From positions 2,976,001 through 3,040,000 of the forward strand of contig NZ_CP060412.1 in NCBI RefSeq assembly GCF_014297575.1: DNA of 64,000 nt. Reading direction: 5' to 3'. The translations under genes and the position numbers were made by a program. Below, in pieces: positions 8,182-17,722 of the stretch. The DNA is from Dyella telluris (GTDB lineage: Bacteria > Pseudomonadota > Gammaproteobacteria > Xanthomonadales > Rhodanobacteraceae). The notes beneath the pieces are model-generated. The model worked only from the letters and a program-made list of their open reading frames with translations, ran no database searches and had not been told where the DNA came from. The stretch's first letter is position 1. Each line of letters begins with the position of its first letter.

Positions 8182-9528
8182 TCAGGACGACTTGTTGCCC
8201 TGCTGCTCGTTCGGATCGCGCAGCTCGGGAACCAGGATGTTCACGTAGGCACTGGAGCGCATTTCGCGCAGGTAGTCCTCGTACGCCTGCTCCGCCTTGC
8301 GGTTGCCGATGGCTTGGCGCGCCTGGTTGCGCGACAGCTCGTCCGTGCGGTCGCTCTGGCGGGTGCCGAGGCGCTGGATGATGTGCCAGCCCGCTTCGCT
8401 CTGGAACGGCTGGGAAACCTGGTCGTCCTTCAACTCACCCAGCTGCTGGGCAACGGTCGTGCCCCAGTCGTTCTGCATGAACCAGCCCATGTCGCCGCCG
8501 TTGTTGGCGGTGGTGTCGTCCTTGGAGTTTTCTTTCGCCAGCTTGCCGAAGTCTTCGTGCTTGGTGACGATGCGGTTGTACAGGTCCACTGCCTTCTGAT
8601 GGGCCTGTTCCGGGGTCATCAGCTCGCTCGGACGGATCAGGATCTGGCGGGCGTGGAATTCCTGCACCACCTGGCGGCTGGGCTGGCGCTGTTCGATCAG
8701 CTTCAGGATATGGAAGCCGGTCGGGCCGCGCATGGCCGGCGAGACGTCGCCGGGCTTCATGGTGCCCACCGCGTCGGCAAAGGCCGGCGGAATTTCGTCC
8801 ATGCGGCGCCAGCCGAGGTCGCCGCCTTCCAGCGCGTCCTGGGCATCCGAGTAACGGATGGCGGCGGCGTGGAAGTCCATGCCACCCTTGATGGCGTCCA
8901 TGGCCTGGGTGGCCTTGTCCTGGGCGGTCTTGATGTCGGCGGCGGTGGCGCCGGCCGGCAGGCTGACCTGGATGTGGGCCAGGTGGATTTCGCCCGCCTT
9001 GTAAGAGGGGCTGGCCAGCATGTTGTTGATTTCGCTGTCGGTGATGGTCACCTGGTCGCGAACCACGCTGTCATGCAGGCGCTGGGCCACGAGCTGGTCG
9101 GACAACTGGCGACGGAACGCGGCGAAGCTGTTGCCGTCATGTTCCACGGCGGCGCGCAATTGTTCGGCCGTCATGTGGTTCTGCTGGGCCACGGCATTCA
9201 CGGCCTGGTCCACGTCGGCATCGGACACGCGGATGCCCTGGTCGTCGGCGCGCTGCACCTGCAGCTTCATCAGGATCAGGCGATCCAGCACCTGGCGCTG
9301 CAGCACGTCCATCGGGGGCAGCTGACCGGGATTGCTGGCGTACTGCTGCTGGACCGAACGCACGGCCTCGTTGAGCTCGCTCTGCAGGATCACCCCTTCG
9401 TCCACCACCGCCACGATACGGTCAAGCGGCTGCTTGCCCTGCGCTGCCTGGGGCAGCAGCTGGGCATGGGCGGGCAGGGCGGTCGCGGTAGCGATCGCGA
9501 GCAGGAACAACGCGAGAGGTTGCTTCAT
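8182..9528 (-). CDS. surA: Periplasmic chaperone / peptidyl-prolyl isomerase SurA
   Basis: SurA escorts unfolded outer-membrane proteins through the periplasm to the BAM complex. The 448-residue precursor has a Sec signal peptide with a probable cleavage after LPAHA at about residue 22. The N-terminal chaperone region (LDRIVAVVDEGVILQSEL) and two parvulin domains follow; the second contains HARQILIR and GGDMGWF. Its neighbour lptD encodes a known SurA-dependent outer-membrane protein, and the two are only 38 bp apart. Confidence 0.98.
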   Translation of the reverse strand: MKQPLALFLLAIATATALPAHAQLLPQAAQGKQPLDRIVAVVDEGVILQSELNEAVRSVQQQYASNPGQLPPMDVLQRQVLDRLILMKLQVQRADDQGIRVSDADVDQAVNAVAQQNHMTAEQLRAAVEHDGNSFAAFRRQLSDQLVAQRLHDSVVRDQVTITDSEINNMLASPSYKAGEIHLAHIQVSLPAGATAADIKTAQDKATQAMDAIKGGMDFHAAAIRYSDAQDALEGGDLGWRRMDEIPPAFADAVGTMKPGDVSPAMRGPTGFHILKLIEQRQPSRQVVQEFHARQILIRPSELMTPEQAHQKAVDLYNRIVTKHEDFGKLAKENSKDDTTANNGGDMGWFMQNDWGTTVAQQLGELKDDQVSQPFQSEAGWHIIQRLGTRQSDRTDELSRNQARQAIGNRKAEQAYEDYLREMRSSAYVNILVPELRDPNEQQGNKSS

Positions 9529-9566
9529 CAGTCCGGGGCCTTCAATCGCCGTGGGCGACAGGGAAG

Positions 9567-12056
9567 TTATTGATAACCAAGAATACCATTGCGCAGGGCG
9601 TTTTCCGACTGACCGGTGAAGTTGCCCATGCCCTTGAACTCCACTTCCAGCATCACCGCGGTGTTCGCGGAACCCAGCTGGGTGGTGTAGTCGTAGGTAT
9701 TCACGTAGTGGCGTCCCACCAGCCGCAGCGCCACGCAGCAGCTGTCGTACTCCACGCCGGCAAGGGCCTCCACGGTCTTCTTGTCGAGCACCGAGTAGGT
9801 CCAGTGGCCGATGAGGCGCCAGCGGTCGGAGACGGGGTAGACCACGGAAGCGTCATATTGTTCCAGCCACGGCAATTCGGTGCCCGGCTGGCGGCGGTAG
9901 CGGTACGAGAAATTCAGGATGCCATCGGTCTTGATGCGCATCTGCAGGCCGATGGCTCCGAGGTCGGTGAGACTGGTGTTCGGATTCCACTGGTACTGCG
10001 AGGTCAGCTTCCAGCGGTCATTGAGCTGGGTGGTGAGGTCGATGACATAGTCGGAGCCGGACCAGTTGGTCGGCGGCGTCACCGTGTTCACGCTGTTGGG
10101 CAATTGCACCCGCTGCTGGGTGAAGTAGCGGATCTGGCCGAAGTCGACCGACACGCGCTCCACGCCGTTGTCGTCCAGCAGTCGCGAAGTCAGCAGGGCG
10201 CTGAGGTTGTTTGCGTTGATCTGGCGATCTGCGCCCGAATAGGTGTTGGGCGTGAACAGCTCCCACGTGTCGAACGACATCAGCGTGGTGTCGAACAGCG
10301 GAATGTTGTCCTGATTGCGGTACGGCACGTACAGGTAATACAGGCGCGGTTCCAGCGTCTGCGTATAGCTGGTGCCAAACAGCGACATGCTGCGGTCGAA
10401 TATCAGGCCGCTGTCCAAGCTCACGACGGGCAGTGAACGCGAGGGCGAGCCGCTGGTATAGGGTGACGTCGTGCCGGTCGGCAGCAATTCGGTGAGGCCG
10501 TTGCTGTAACCGTACTGCTGGTAGTTGCCGATCAGGTCGTACGCGGTATACCGATAGGCGATGCGCGGCTTCACGAACCAGGCCGCACCCTGGAAGTTGG
10601 CCTGGACATACGGGTAGAGGTCCAGTCGATTGCCTTCGACGAAATCATCCTTGCGGAACGCCACGGCCTCGGTATTGGCGCCGACGTCCAGCCAGCGGTT
10701 GATGGGGTAGTCGACATTGAACGTCGCGCGGGGCCAACGCTTGTACTGTACGGTGGCATCGGGAAGCGAGTAGTCGACGTTCTGGTAGTAGTCGGCGCCG
10801 AGGCTCGCGTTCCAGTAGGCCGGTCCCCATTTGCCGCCGCCATTGATGTACGTCGACGACGTCAGCTGGCCAATCGATGCGGTATACAGGTCGTTACCGA
10901 AGTCGCGCATGTAATTGCGGTCGGACGCGCGGTTGACGCTGACGTTGAGCGACCAGGGACCGTAAAGCTGCGTGTGGTCGTAGTACTTCAGCAGCCAGCG
11001 GTCCCTGCCCTCGGTATTGGCCGTGCCATCGGGGTCGCTTTCGCCACCGTCGTGCGGCATGTATTCGAAGTTCACCTGGCCCAGGCTGCCGGGCACCAGG
11101 TAGCGGAACTCGGTGGCCAGCATGGCGCCACGATCGGCATAGATGCGCGGATCGAGCGTGGCGTCGTAGTTCGGCGCCAGGTTGAGGTAGTACGGCGCAC
11201 TGACCGTGAAGCCCGAACGGCTGGAGCTGCCGACGGAGGGCGTAAGGAAGCCCGACTTGCGCTCATCGTTGATCGGGAACGAGAAGCTCGGCAGCCAGAA
11301 GAACGGCACGTTGTAGAGATACATGGTGGCGTCTTTCGCCACGCCCTCGCCGGTTTCCTTGTCCATGCGGATGTCCTTCGCATGAATCTCCCACACGTGG
11401 TTGCCCACATCGCAGGTGGAATAGGTAGCGCCCAGGTAGCGGCTGCGCTGGTCGTCCAGCATCTGGCCCTGGGTCGCCACGCCGTTGCCGCGGTTGGTGA
11501 GCATCTGGTACGCGACGTTGTCCGCGATGGACGTGCTCGCGTCCTGGTTGCCGCGCATGTGGTCCGACGACACCAGCTGCGCCGATTCCTGGTAGCGCAC
11601 GTTGCCGCGCGCATCGAAGTCGGTGGTGTCCTGGTTGTAGTCGGCGGTGTCGGCCTGGATGCGCTGGTCGGCGCGATCCAGCTTCACGTCACCCTCGAGG
11701 TGGTAGATGGTCTGGTTCGAGCCATCCACGCGCTGCGCCGTGACATAGGTGTTCGACGTATCGCGTACCGAACTGTCCTTGCTCATCGTCGGGTCGTAGA
11801 ACGAGAGCATGGCGTTGGGACGGCACATGCTGTAGTTCAGCGGGCGCGGCGGGCAGCGGAAGGCGCCCAGCGGGCAGTTGGACACGGCCGGCGGCGGATT
11901 GTTGCTGGGTGGCGGCGTCGGACTGGGCTGGTCCGGCGTGACGGGCTGATCCGGCGCAGACTGGGCCTCGACCGGGCTGCCGAACAGGGCAAGGGCGGCG
12001 GCAACCGCCAGCAGGCGGCGCGGGGGCAGGTGGCGCGGAGGGAGCTTGGGCGTCAC
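9567..12056 (-). CDS. lptD: LPS-assembly protein LptD
   Basis: LptD is the outer-membrane barrel that, plugged by LptE, inserts lipopolysaccharide into the outer leaflet. The 829-residue precursor has a signal peptide ending near residue 31, a proline-rich linker, an OstA/LptA-like periplasmic domain and a C-terminal barrel. Cysteines at 61, 68, 78 and 215, and the adjacent pair at 773-774, match the expected disulfide arrangement, in which the C-terminal CC pair bonds to the periplasmic domain. There is one more N-terminal cysteine than in the E. coli protein. The gene heads the surA-pdxA-rsmA-apaGH series. Confidence 0.97.
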   Translation of the reverse strand: MTPKLPPRHLPPRRLLAVAAALALFGSPVEAQSAPDQPVTPDQPSPTPPPSNNPPPAVSNCPLGAFRCPPRPLNYSMCRPNAMLSFYDPTMSKDSSVRDTSNTYVTAQRVDGSNQTIYHLEGDVKLDRADQRIQADTADYNQDTTDFDARGNVRYQESAQLVSSDHMRGNQDASTSIADNVAYQMLTNRGNGVATQGQMLDDQRSRYLGATYSTCDVGNHVWEIHAKDIRMDKETGEGVAKDATMYLYNVPFFWLPSFSFPINDERKSGFLTPSVGSSSRSGFTVSAPYYLNLAPNYDATLDPRIYADRGAMLATEFRYLVPGSLGQVNFEYMPHDGGESDPDGTANTEGRDRWLLKYYDHTQLYGPWSLNVSVNRASDRNYMRDFGNDLYTASIGQLTSSTYINGGGKWGPAYWNASLGADYYQNVDYSLPDATVQYKRWPRATFNVDYPINRWLDVGANTEAVAFRKDDFVEGNRLDLYPYVQANFQGAAWFVKPRIAYRYTAYDLIGNYQQYGYSNGLTELLPTGTTSPYTSGSPSRSLPVVSLDSGLIFDRSMSLFGTSYTQTLEPRLYYLYVPYRNQDNIPLFDTTLMSFDTWELFTPNTYSGADRQINANNLSALLTSRLLDDNGVERVSVDFGQIRYFTQQRVQLPNSVNTVTPPTNWSGSDYVIDLTTQLNDRWKLTSQYQWNPNTSLTDLGAIGLQMRIKTDGILNFSYRYRRQPGTELPWLEQYDASVVYPVSDRWRLIGHWTYSVLDKKTVEALAGVEYDSCCVALRLVGRHYVNTYDYTTQLGSANTAVMLEVEFKGMGNFTGQSENALRNGILGYQ

Positions 12057-12173
12057 GTTGGCAGTCTGTCGGCTGGGAGGCTCGTAAAACTAGCAGAAAG
12101 GCCCCATCGGCGGCAGTTGGCCGAGGCCTCTCCGGCCGCCGGGTTCAGTGTGGCTGATCAGAAAATCAGCAGT

Positions 12174-13097
12174 TCAGCCTTCGAGCAGTTCGCCCACATG
12201 GGCAGCCACGCTGGTGGAAAGCGCCAGCAGGTTGTAGCCGCCTTCCAGGGTGGAGACCACGCGCCCCTGGGCATGGGCGTTGGCCACGTCCACCAGTCGC
12301 TGGGTGATCCATGCGTAGTCTTCGCTGCCCAGTCGCAGGTCGGCCAGCGGATCGTTGCGGTGGGCGTCGAAGCCGGCGGAGATCAACACCAGCTGCGGCC
12401 GGAAGGCATGCAGCCGGGGAATCAGTGCGCCCTCCCACAATTCCCTGAATTCGTAGGAACCATCGCCGGGCGACAGGGGGGCGTTGACGATGTTGCCCAC
12501 GCCGTGTTCGTCCGCGCTGCCCGTGTCCGGGTACAGCGGCATCTGATGGCTGGAGATGAACAGCACGCGCGGTTCGCGGGCAAAGATGTCCTGCGTGCCG
12601 TTGCCGTGGTGCACGTCGAAATCGGCGATGGCCACGCGCTTGAGGCCATGCCCGGCCATGGCATGGGCAGCACCCACGGCCACGTTGTTGAACAGGCAGA
12701 AGCCCATCGCGCGGTCGGGGGTGGCGTGGTGCCCTGGCGGGCGCACCGCGCAGAACGCCTTGCCGCCCTGCGCGCCCATGACGGCATCCACCGCGGCAAC
12801 CACCGCGCCGGCAGCCCGCAGGGCCGCCTCGGCCGAGCCGGGCGACATCAGGGTGTCTTCGTCCAGGCGAACGGTGCCTTCCTGCGGCATGGTGCCCAGG
12901 ATGCGATCCACGTGTTCCGGCGTGTGCACGCGCAGCAACTGCTCACGCGTGGCACGCGGTGCCTCCACGCGATCGAGCGCGGCGAAGCGGTCATGGTCCA
13001 GCGCCTGCAGCGCAGCGCGCAGGCGGGCGGGGGATTCGGGCTGGTCCGGGCCGGGATCGTGCTGCAGGCAACTGGTATGGGTATAGAGCCGCAGCAT
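12174..13097 (-). CDS. Histone deacetylase family protein (class II-like)
   Basis: A 307-residue zinc-dependent amidohydrolase of the HDAC/acetoin-utilisation/acetylpolyamine superfamily. The active-site pair is H123-H124 in RPPGHHA, the metal ligands D161 and H163 are in DFDVHHGNG, and SAGFDAH provides the third conserved block. The GFCLFNN motif is also present. The bacterial substrate is not known from sequence; acetylpolyamines or acetyl-lysine are the usual candidates. It ends 117 bp before lptD and begins 6 bp after the cobalamin adenosyltransferase gene, so it is probably co-transcribed with the latter. Confidence 0.93.
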   Translation of the reverse strand: MLRLYTHTSCLQHDPGPDQPESPARLRAALQALDHDRFAALDRVEAPRATREQLLRVHTPEHVDRILGTMPQEGTVRLDEDTLMSPGSAEAALRAAGAVVAAVDAVMGAQGGKAFCAVRPPGHHATPDRAMGFCLFNNVAVGAAHAMAGHGLKRVAIADFDVHHGNGTQDIFAREPRVLFISSHQMPLYPDTGSADEHGVGNIVNAPLSPGDGSYEFRELWEGALIPRLHAFRPQLVLISAGFDAHRNDPLADLRLGSEDYAWITQRLVDVANAHAQGRVVSTLEGGYNLLALSTSVAAHVGELLEG

Positions 13098-13103
13098 CGA
13101 TCG

Positions 13104-13670
13104 TCAGGCCTGGGGCTTGCGGCGGCGCTCGTGGTTCCAGAGCACTTCGCCGTGGCCGCTGGCGCGGGCCAGTACGCGGCAGAGGACGAACAGCAGGTCC
13201 GACAGGCGGTTGAGGTAACGCTGCGCCTGCGGCCGCACGTCCTCGACGCGGCCCAGCCCGATCACTTCGCGCTCGGCACGGCGGCATACGGTGCGGGCCA
13301 GGTGGCAGCAGGACGCGGCCATGCCACCGCCGGGAAGGATGAAATCCTTGAGCGGCGGAAGCGGGTCGTTGAACGCATCGAGCACCTTTTCAAGGCGCTC
13401 GATGTCCTCGTCATGGACCATCGCCATGCCCGGAATGCACAGCTCGCCACCGAGATCGAACAGGTCGTGCTGCACCTGCGTCAGCGCCTCGCGCACGTCA
13501 TCGGCGACGCCGTCGGAGGCGAGCACCATGCCGATGGTGCTGTTGAGTTCGTCCACCGTGCCGTAGGCGCCTACACGCAGCGAATCCTTGGCGACGCGCG
13601 AGCCGTCGCCCAGTCCCGTGCTGCCGTCGTCGCCGGTGCGGGTGTAGATCTTCGAAAGACGATTGCCCAT
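13104..13670 (-). CDS. Cob(I)yrinic acid a,c-diamide / cob(I)alamin adenosyltransferase, PduO type
   Basis: This 188-residue protein transfers the adenosyl group of ATP to cob(I)alamin to make coenzyme B12. The N-terminal P-loop-like block YTRTGDDGSTGL (residues 9-20), the VDELNS motif and the LPGGG...CRRAERE block are all conserved in the PduO/MMAB family. I start it at MGNRLSKIYT; the longer open frame upstream merely overlaps the neighbouring membrane-protein gene. Genes for B12 synthesis are absent from the window, so it probably serves corrinoid salvage. Confidence 0.93.
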   Translation of the reverse strand: MGNRLSKIYTRTGDDGSTGLGDGSRVAKDSLRVGAYGTVDELNSTIGMVLASDGVADDVREALTQVQHDLFDLGGELCIPGMAMVHDEDIERLEKVLDAFNDPLPPLKDFILPGGGMAASCCHLARTVCRRAEREVIGLGRVEDVRPQAQRYLNRLSDLLFVLCRVLARASGHGEVLWNHERRRKPQA

Positions 13671-13675
13671 CGTGA

Positions 13676-14281
13676 TCAGTGCGACAGCTTCGACGAATCG
13701 GCATGGCCCAGCAACTGCGACAGCTGCACCACCAGGCCGTGCACCATCAGGCCCAGCGCCACGTACAGCGCGGTGGTCTGCAGGAAGAAGCCGTACCAGT
13801 CGAGCATGTTGGAAACCCACGCGCCGATGCTGCGCGGCTGCGGCACCGTGTTGCTCAGCCAGTAGTAGCTGCCGTTGGAGATCACGTAGCAGGCCAGCCA
13901 GCTCACCAGCAGGGCGCCGGCGGCAAAGCCGAGGCTGCGTGCATTGAGGCCGGGCTTGCGGGCGGCCAGCCAGCTGCCACCCAGCCACAGGCTGAAATAG
14001 GAGGGGATCAGGAACCAGTAGCCCGCCGAGACGCAGTAGTGGTCCCAGAAACTGATGCCCTGGTTGCTGATGACCAGGTAGTCGACCAGCACGGCCTCGG
14101 CCATCAGCAGCGGGAAGGCCCAGCGCGCCGAACCGCGCAGCCAGAAACCGGCCAGGAAGAAGATGCCCCACGAGGCGTCCCAGATATCGTGCTGGAACAG
14201 CGAAAGATGAATGCGGGTGGCGGCCATCACCACGGCCAGGGCCATGAAAATGCCGAGGCGCTGGGTCTGCGTCTTAGCCAT
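13676..14281 (-). CDS. Integral membrane protein of unknown function
   Basis: I do not recognise a characterised family. The 201-residue product has about five or six hydrophobic segments, for example ASWGIFFLAGFWL, WAFPLLMAEAVLVDYLV, FAAGALLVSWLACYVIS and ALYVALGLMVHGLVV, with many aromatic residues. The start MAKTQTQ is supported by a GGAG ribosome-binding site six bases upstream; an ATG eleven codons earlier lacks one. It lies 5 bp from the cobalamin adenosyltransferase gene on the same strand. A role in cobalamin or cobalt uptake is possible but rests only on that pairing. Confidence 0.8.
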   Translation of the reverse strand: MAKTQTQRLGIFMALAVVMAATRIHLSLFQHDIWDASWGIFFLAGFWLRGSARWAFPLLMAEAVLVDYLVISNQGISFWDHYCVSAGYWFLIPSYFSLWLGGSWLAARKPGLNARSLGFAAGALLVSWLACYVISNGSYYWLSNTVPQPRSIGAWVSNMLDWYGFFLQTTALYVALGLMVHGLVVQLSQLLGHADSSKLSH

Positions 14282-14405
14282 GTGCTGCTCCAGAAAAGGT
14301 TGCGTCGAATGCAAGCGCCAAGTCTATCCCAATTGAGCTGCCCCAACGGCGGCCCGGGGACGGTGTGGGGCTCGAACCGCTGCATAGCGCGTATCATCCG
14401 GCGTC

Positions 14406-15635
14406 ATGACGAACCCACCCTCCCAGGCCGCCGCCCGGCAGCCGGTACTTATTGTTGGCGGCGGACTGGTCGGCGCCAGTCTGGCCATTGCCCTGGATGC
14501 CGCGGGCATCGATGCCGTGATGGTCGAAGCCGCCGCGCCGCGCATCGGCGAGCAGCCCAGCTATGACGAGCGCAACCTGGCGCTGGCCCGCGCCACGGTG
14601 AACGGCCTCACGGCCATTGGCGTGTGGAAGCACGCCCATGCGCAGGCCACGCCGATCCGGCATATCCATGTCACGCGCGCCGGTGAATTCGGCAGCGTGC
14701 AGATGGATGCCCAACGCCATGGCGTCGACGCCATGGGCTGGACCTTGCCTGCGCGGGAACTGGGTGCGGCCCTGTTGCGCCGGCTGGATGAATGCACCCG
14801 GCTGCGCCGCCTGGCACCTGCCCGCGTGGAGTCGCTCGAACCGACAGCCGATGGCTGGCGCGCCCGCGTCCACACCGGCGATGGCGTCGTGGAGATCGAC
14901 ACGCCCCTGCTGGTGGGCGCGGACGGCACGGCGTCCTTCGTGCGCGAGCGCCTGGGCATCGAGGTGGAGCGGCTGGACTATCGCCAGACCTTGTTTGTCT
15001 GCACGGTGACGCCGGAGCGTGACCACGCGCAGCGGGCGTACGAGCGCTTCGCCGACAACGGCCCAATCGCCCTGCTGCCGTTGGCGGCCCGTCGCTGCGG
15101 GCTGGTGCTCACCGTTCCGCAGCACGAGGCCAAGACGGTAGAGGCCATGGATGACGATGCGTTCATTGCGCTGGCGCAGGAGCGGTTCGGTTGGCGCCTG
15201 GGGCGCCTGAGCCGGCCGGGCAAGCGACACCCTTATGCCATCCAGCGCGTGGCGGCGCGTTCGCTGATATCGACTCGCGCCGTGCTGGTCGGCAATGCGG
15301 CGCAGACGGTGCATCCCATTGGCGCGCAGGGTTTCAACCTGGGCTTGCGCGATGCGCTGACGCTGGCCGAACTGCTGGCGGACGCGAACGATCCCGGTGC
15401 CGAAGAACTGCTGCTGGGTTATGCACAGCGACGCGCACCGGATCGCGAGGGCACCATGGCGATGAGTCACGGCCTGGTCCAGCTGGCCTGCCTGCCGCAA
15501 CCGCTGCTGGCGCCGCTGCGTTCACTGGCCATGCTGGCGTTCGATCGCCTGCCACCATTGCAGCGCCTGATGGCGCGTCGCGGTATGGGTTTCCGTGGCG
15601 AACCGCCCAAGGCCGTGCTGGAGCGACTGCCATGA
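14406..15635 (+). CDS. ubiH: FAD-dependent ubiquinone-biosynthesis hydroxylase, UbiH type
   Basis: This 409-residue aromatic-ring monooxygenase of the UbiH/UbiF/UbiI/Coq6 family hydroxylates an intermediate of ubiquinone synthesis. It has the Rossmann FAD-binding GGGLVG at 18-23, a DG motif near VGADGTASFVRERL, and the GD-like FAD-ribityl motif GNAAQTVHPIGAQG starting near 296. Note GN in place of the usual GD, which is characteristic of UbiH. Its TGA overlaps the ATG of a paralogue by four bases. It is divergent from the membrane-protein gene at 14281. Confidence 0.9.
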   Translation: MTNPPSQAAARQPVLIVGGGLVGASLAIALDAAGIDAVMVEAAAPRIGEQPSYDERNLALARATVNGLTAIGVWKHAHAQATPIRHIHVTRAGEFGSVQMDAQRHGVDAMGWTLPARELGAALLRRLDECTRLRRLAPARVESLEPTADGWRARVHTGDGVVEIDTPLLVGADGTASFVRERLGIEVERLDYRQTLFVCTVTPERDHAQRAYERFADNGPIALLPLAARRCGLVLTVPQHEAKTVEAMDDDAFIALAQERFGWRLGRLSRPGKRHPYAIQRVAARSLISTRAVLVGNAAQTVHPIGAQGFNLGLRDALTLAELLADANDPGAEELLLGYAQRRAPDREGTMAMSHGLVQLACLPQPLLAPLRSLAMLAFDRLPPLQRLMARRGMGFRGEPPKAVLERLP

Positions 15636-16855
15636 GCATGATGTCCTCTTCGCGCAGCGAATCGGCGCGCCGCCGTGGTCCGGCCCTCGATGTGGCCGTG
15701 GTCGGTGGCGGCATGGTCGGCGCCGCCGGTGCACTGGCGCTGGCGCGTGCCGGCTTTGCCACGGCGCTGGTCGAAGCGCGCGCACCGGCACCCTGGTCGC
15801 CGGGCGATGACGTGGACCTGCGCGTCGTGGGCCTGGCTCCTTCATCGGTTGGACTGCTGGATGAGCTGGGCGTGTGGCCGTCCATCCGTGCTTTGCGCGC
15901 AAGCCCTTACGCACATATGCATGTGTGGGATGCGGCCACCGGCGCGGCCATCCATTTTGACGCGGCCAGCGAAGGTCGTGACCTGCTCGGCTACATCGTC
16001 GAGAACAACCTGGTGCAGTGGCAGCTCTGGCAGGCGCTGGATGCGGCCGGTGTTCGTCGCATCTGCCCCGCGCAGGTCACCGGTTACGAGGTGCTCGATG
16101 ATCGCGTGCAGCTGGCGTTGAACGGTGCCGATACGGACGCCGTGCCGGCGCGCCTGCTGGTGGCCGCCGACGGCGCCGCATCGCCGCTGCGAGCCATGGC
16201 CGGCATCGAAACCAAGGGTCGTGATTACGCCCAGCGCGGCATCGTCGCCCACGTGCAGACCGAGCGTCCGCACGAAGGCACGGCATGGCAGCGCTTCTTG
16301 CCTACCGGTCCGCTCGCCTTGCTGCCGCTGGCGGACGGACGCAGCTCCATCGTCTGGTCGCTGCCCGAGGATGAAGCCCAGCGCGTGCTGGCACTGGACG
16401 ACGAAGCGTTCTTGCAGGAGCTCGGCGTGGCCAGCGATTTCCGCCTGGGTCGCATCGTCGGCGCCACGGCGCGGGCCGCGTTCCCGTTGCGCCTGCAACT
16501 GGCGGAAACCTATCAGGCCGATCGCTTCGTGCTGCTGGGCGACGCGGCGCATGCCGTGCATCCGCTGGCGGGGCAGGGCGTAAACCTTGGGTTGCGCGAC
16601 GTGGCCGAACTACGCGACACCCTGGTCGGTGCGCGCGACGCCGGCAGCGACATCGCTGCAGCCCACGTGTTGCGCCGTTACGCGCGGCGCCGTCGCAGCG
16701 CCGACACGCTTGATGCGCTGGGCTTCGATGCGCTGGCGCGCATCTATGCCTGGCAGGCGTCGCCGCTGTTGGCGGCGCGCGGCCTGGGCGTGCGGCTGAT
16801 CGACAAACTGTCACCCGTCAAACGCAGACTCGCGGAACACGCCGCCGGCCTGTAA
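15632..16855 (+). CDS. FAD-dependent ubiquinone-biosynthesis hydroxylase, UbiI/UbiF type
   Basis: A 407-residue paralogue of the preceding gene, with the FAD-binding GGGMVG at 25-30 and GDAAHAVHPLAGQGVNLGLRD starting near 303. The start is the ATG overlapping the ubiH stop (ATGA), which implies translational coupling. A longer in-frame extension over ubiH is rejected. Paired UbiH-family genes usually hydroxylate different ring positions; which position this enzyme takes (C5 or C6) cannot be told from sequence alone. Confidence 0.9.
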   Translation: MSMMSSSRSESARRRGPALDVAVVGGGMVGAAGALALARAGFATALVEARAPAPWSPGDDVDLRVVGLAPSSVGLLDELGVWPSIRALRASPYAHMHVWDAATGAAIHFDAASEGRDLLGYIVENNLVQWQLWQALDAAGVRRICPAQVTGYEVLDDRVQLALNGADTDAVPARLLVAADGAASPLRAMAGIETKGRDYAQRGIVAHVQTERPHEGTAWQRFLPTGPLALLPLADGRSSIVWSLPEDEAQRVLALDDEAFLQELGVASDFRLGRIVGATARAAFPLRLQLAETYQADRFVLLGDAAHAVHPLAGQGVNLGLRDVAELRDTLVGARDAGSDIAAAHVLRRYARRRRSADTLDALGFDALARIYAWQASPLLAARGLGVRLIDKLSPVKRRLAEHAAGL

Positions 16856-16889
16856 CCGGTTCTGAAAAGCGCAACAAGGAGAGCACGTC

Positions 16890-17678
16890 ATGGGCATCGC
16901 CCGTCTTTGCAGTTTTCTGTTGTTGGCAGGGTTCGCCGTCACCGCACAGGCGAAGATGGTGGAAAAGCCGGTCGAGTGGACGCAGGACGGCACCACCTTC
17001 CACAGCGTGCTGGTGTACGACGATGCGGTGACCACCAAGCGCCCCGGCCTGGTGATGGTGCCCAACTGGTACGGCGTGAACGACCTGGCCATCAAGAAGG
17101 CGGAAATGGTTGCCGGCAAGGATTACGTGATCCTGCTGACCGACATGTACGGCGCCAAGATCCGCCCCACCAACGACGACGAAGCCAGGGCCGCCATCAA
17201 GCCGCTGTACGGCGACCGCGTGCTGATGCGCAAGCGCGCCAACATGGCACTCGAACAGCTCAAGGCACAGGCCAGGAACGCACCCATCGATCTGGGCAAG
17301 CTCGCGGCCATCGGCTTCTGCTTCGGCGGCACCGCCGTGCTTGACCTGGCCCGAAGCGGCGCGGACGTCGCCGCCGTGGTGTCGTTCCATGGCGGCCTGC
17401 AGACCGACGACGTGTCGCTGGCGAAGAACATCAAGGCGCGCGTGCTGGTGATGAACGGTGCCGACGACAAGGGCACCATGCCCGACGCCGACAAGTTCAT
17501 GGACGAAATGCGCGCCACCAAGGCCGACTGGCAGTTCGTGGTGCTGGGCAATGCCGTGCATTGCTTCACCGAAACCGACCAGCACAGCGCCGGTTGCGCT
17601 TACGATGAGCGCGCCGCCAAGCGCAGCTACCGGATGATGCAGGACTGGCTGCATGGAGCGTTCACGGGCACGCCGTGA
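16890..17678 (+). CDS. Secreted dienelactone hydrolase family protein
   Basis: A 262-residue alpha/beta hydrolase with an N-terminal Sec signal peptide (core LLLAGFAVTAQA). The nucleophile elbow is GFCFGG with C144 in place of serine, as in dienelactone hydrolases. The acid is probably the aspartate in NGADDKGTMPDADK, and the base is the histidine of GNAVHCFTE. Export to the periplasm is unusual for a catabolic dienelactone hydrolase, so the substrate is probably another ester or lactone. It follows the ubiquinone hydroxylase by 34 bp with an AAGGAG ribosome-binding site. Confidence 0.88.
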   Translation: MGIARLCSFLLLAGFAVTAQAKMVEKPVEWTQDGTTFHSVLVYDDAVTTKRPGLVMVPNWYGVNDLAIKKAEMVAGKDYVILLTDMYGAKIRPTNDDEARAAIKPLYGDRVLMRKRANMALEQLKAQARNAPIDLGKLAAIGFCFGGTAVLDLARSGADVAAVVSFHGGLQTDDVSLAKNIKARVLVMNGADDKGTMPDADKFMDEMRATKADWQFVVLGNAVHCFTETDQHSAGCAYDERAAKRSYRMMQDWLHGAFTGTP

Positions 17679-17688
17679 CGCAGGTGCA

Positions 17689-17713
17689 GGCGGGGTGCGT
17701 CATGCGCCCCGCC
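17689..17713. terminator. Hairpin between convergent genes
   Basis: GGCGGGG (17689-17695) pairs with CCCCGCC (17707-17713), extended by three more base pairs including G-T. It lies between the dienelactone hydrolase gene and the convergent gene at 17723. It lacks a T tract on either strand, so it may be a weak or Rho-assisted bidirectional stop. Confidence 0.5.
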
Positions 17714-17722
17714 GCTGGCCGG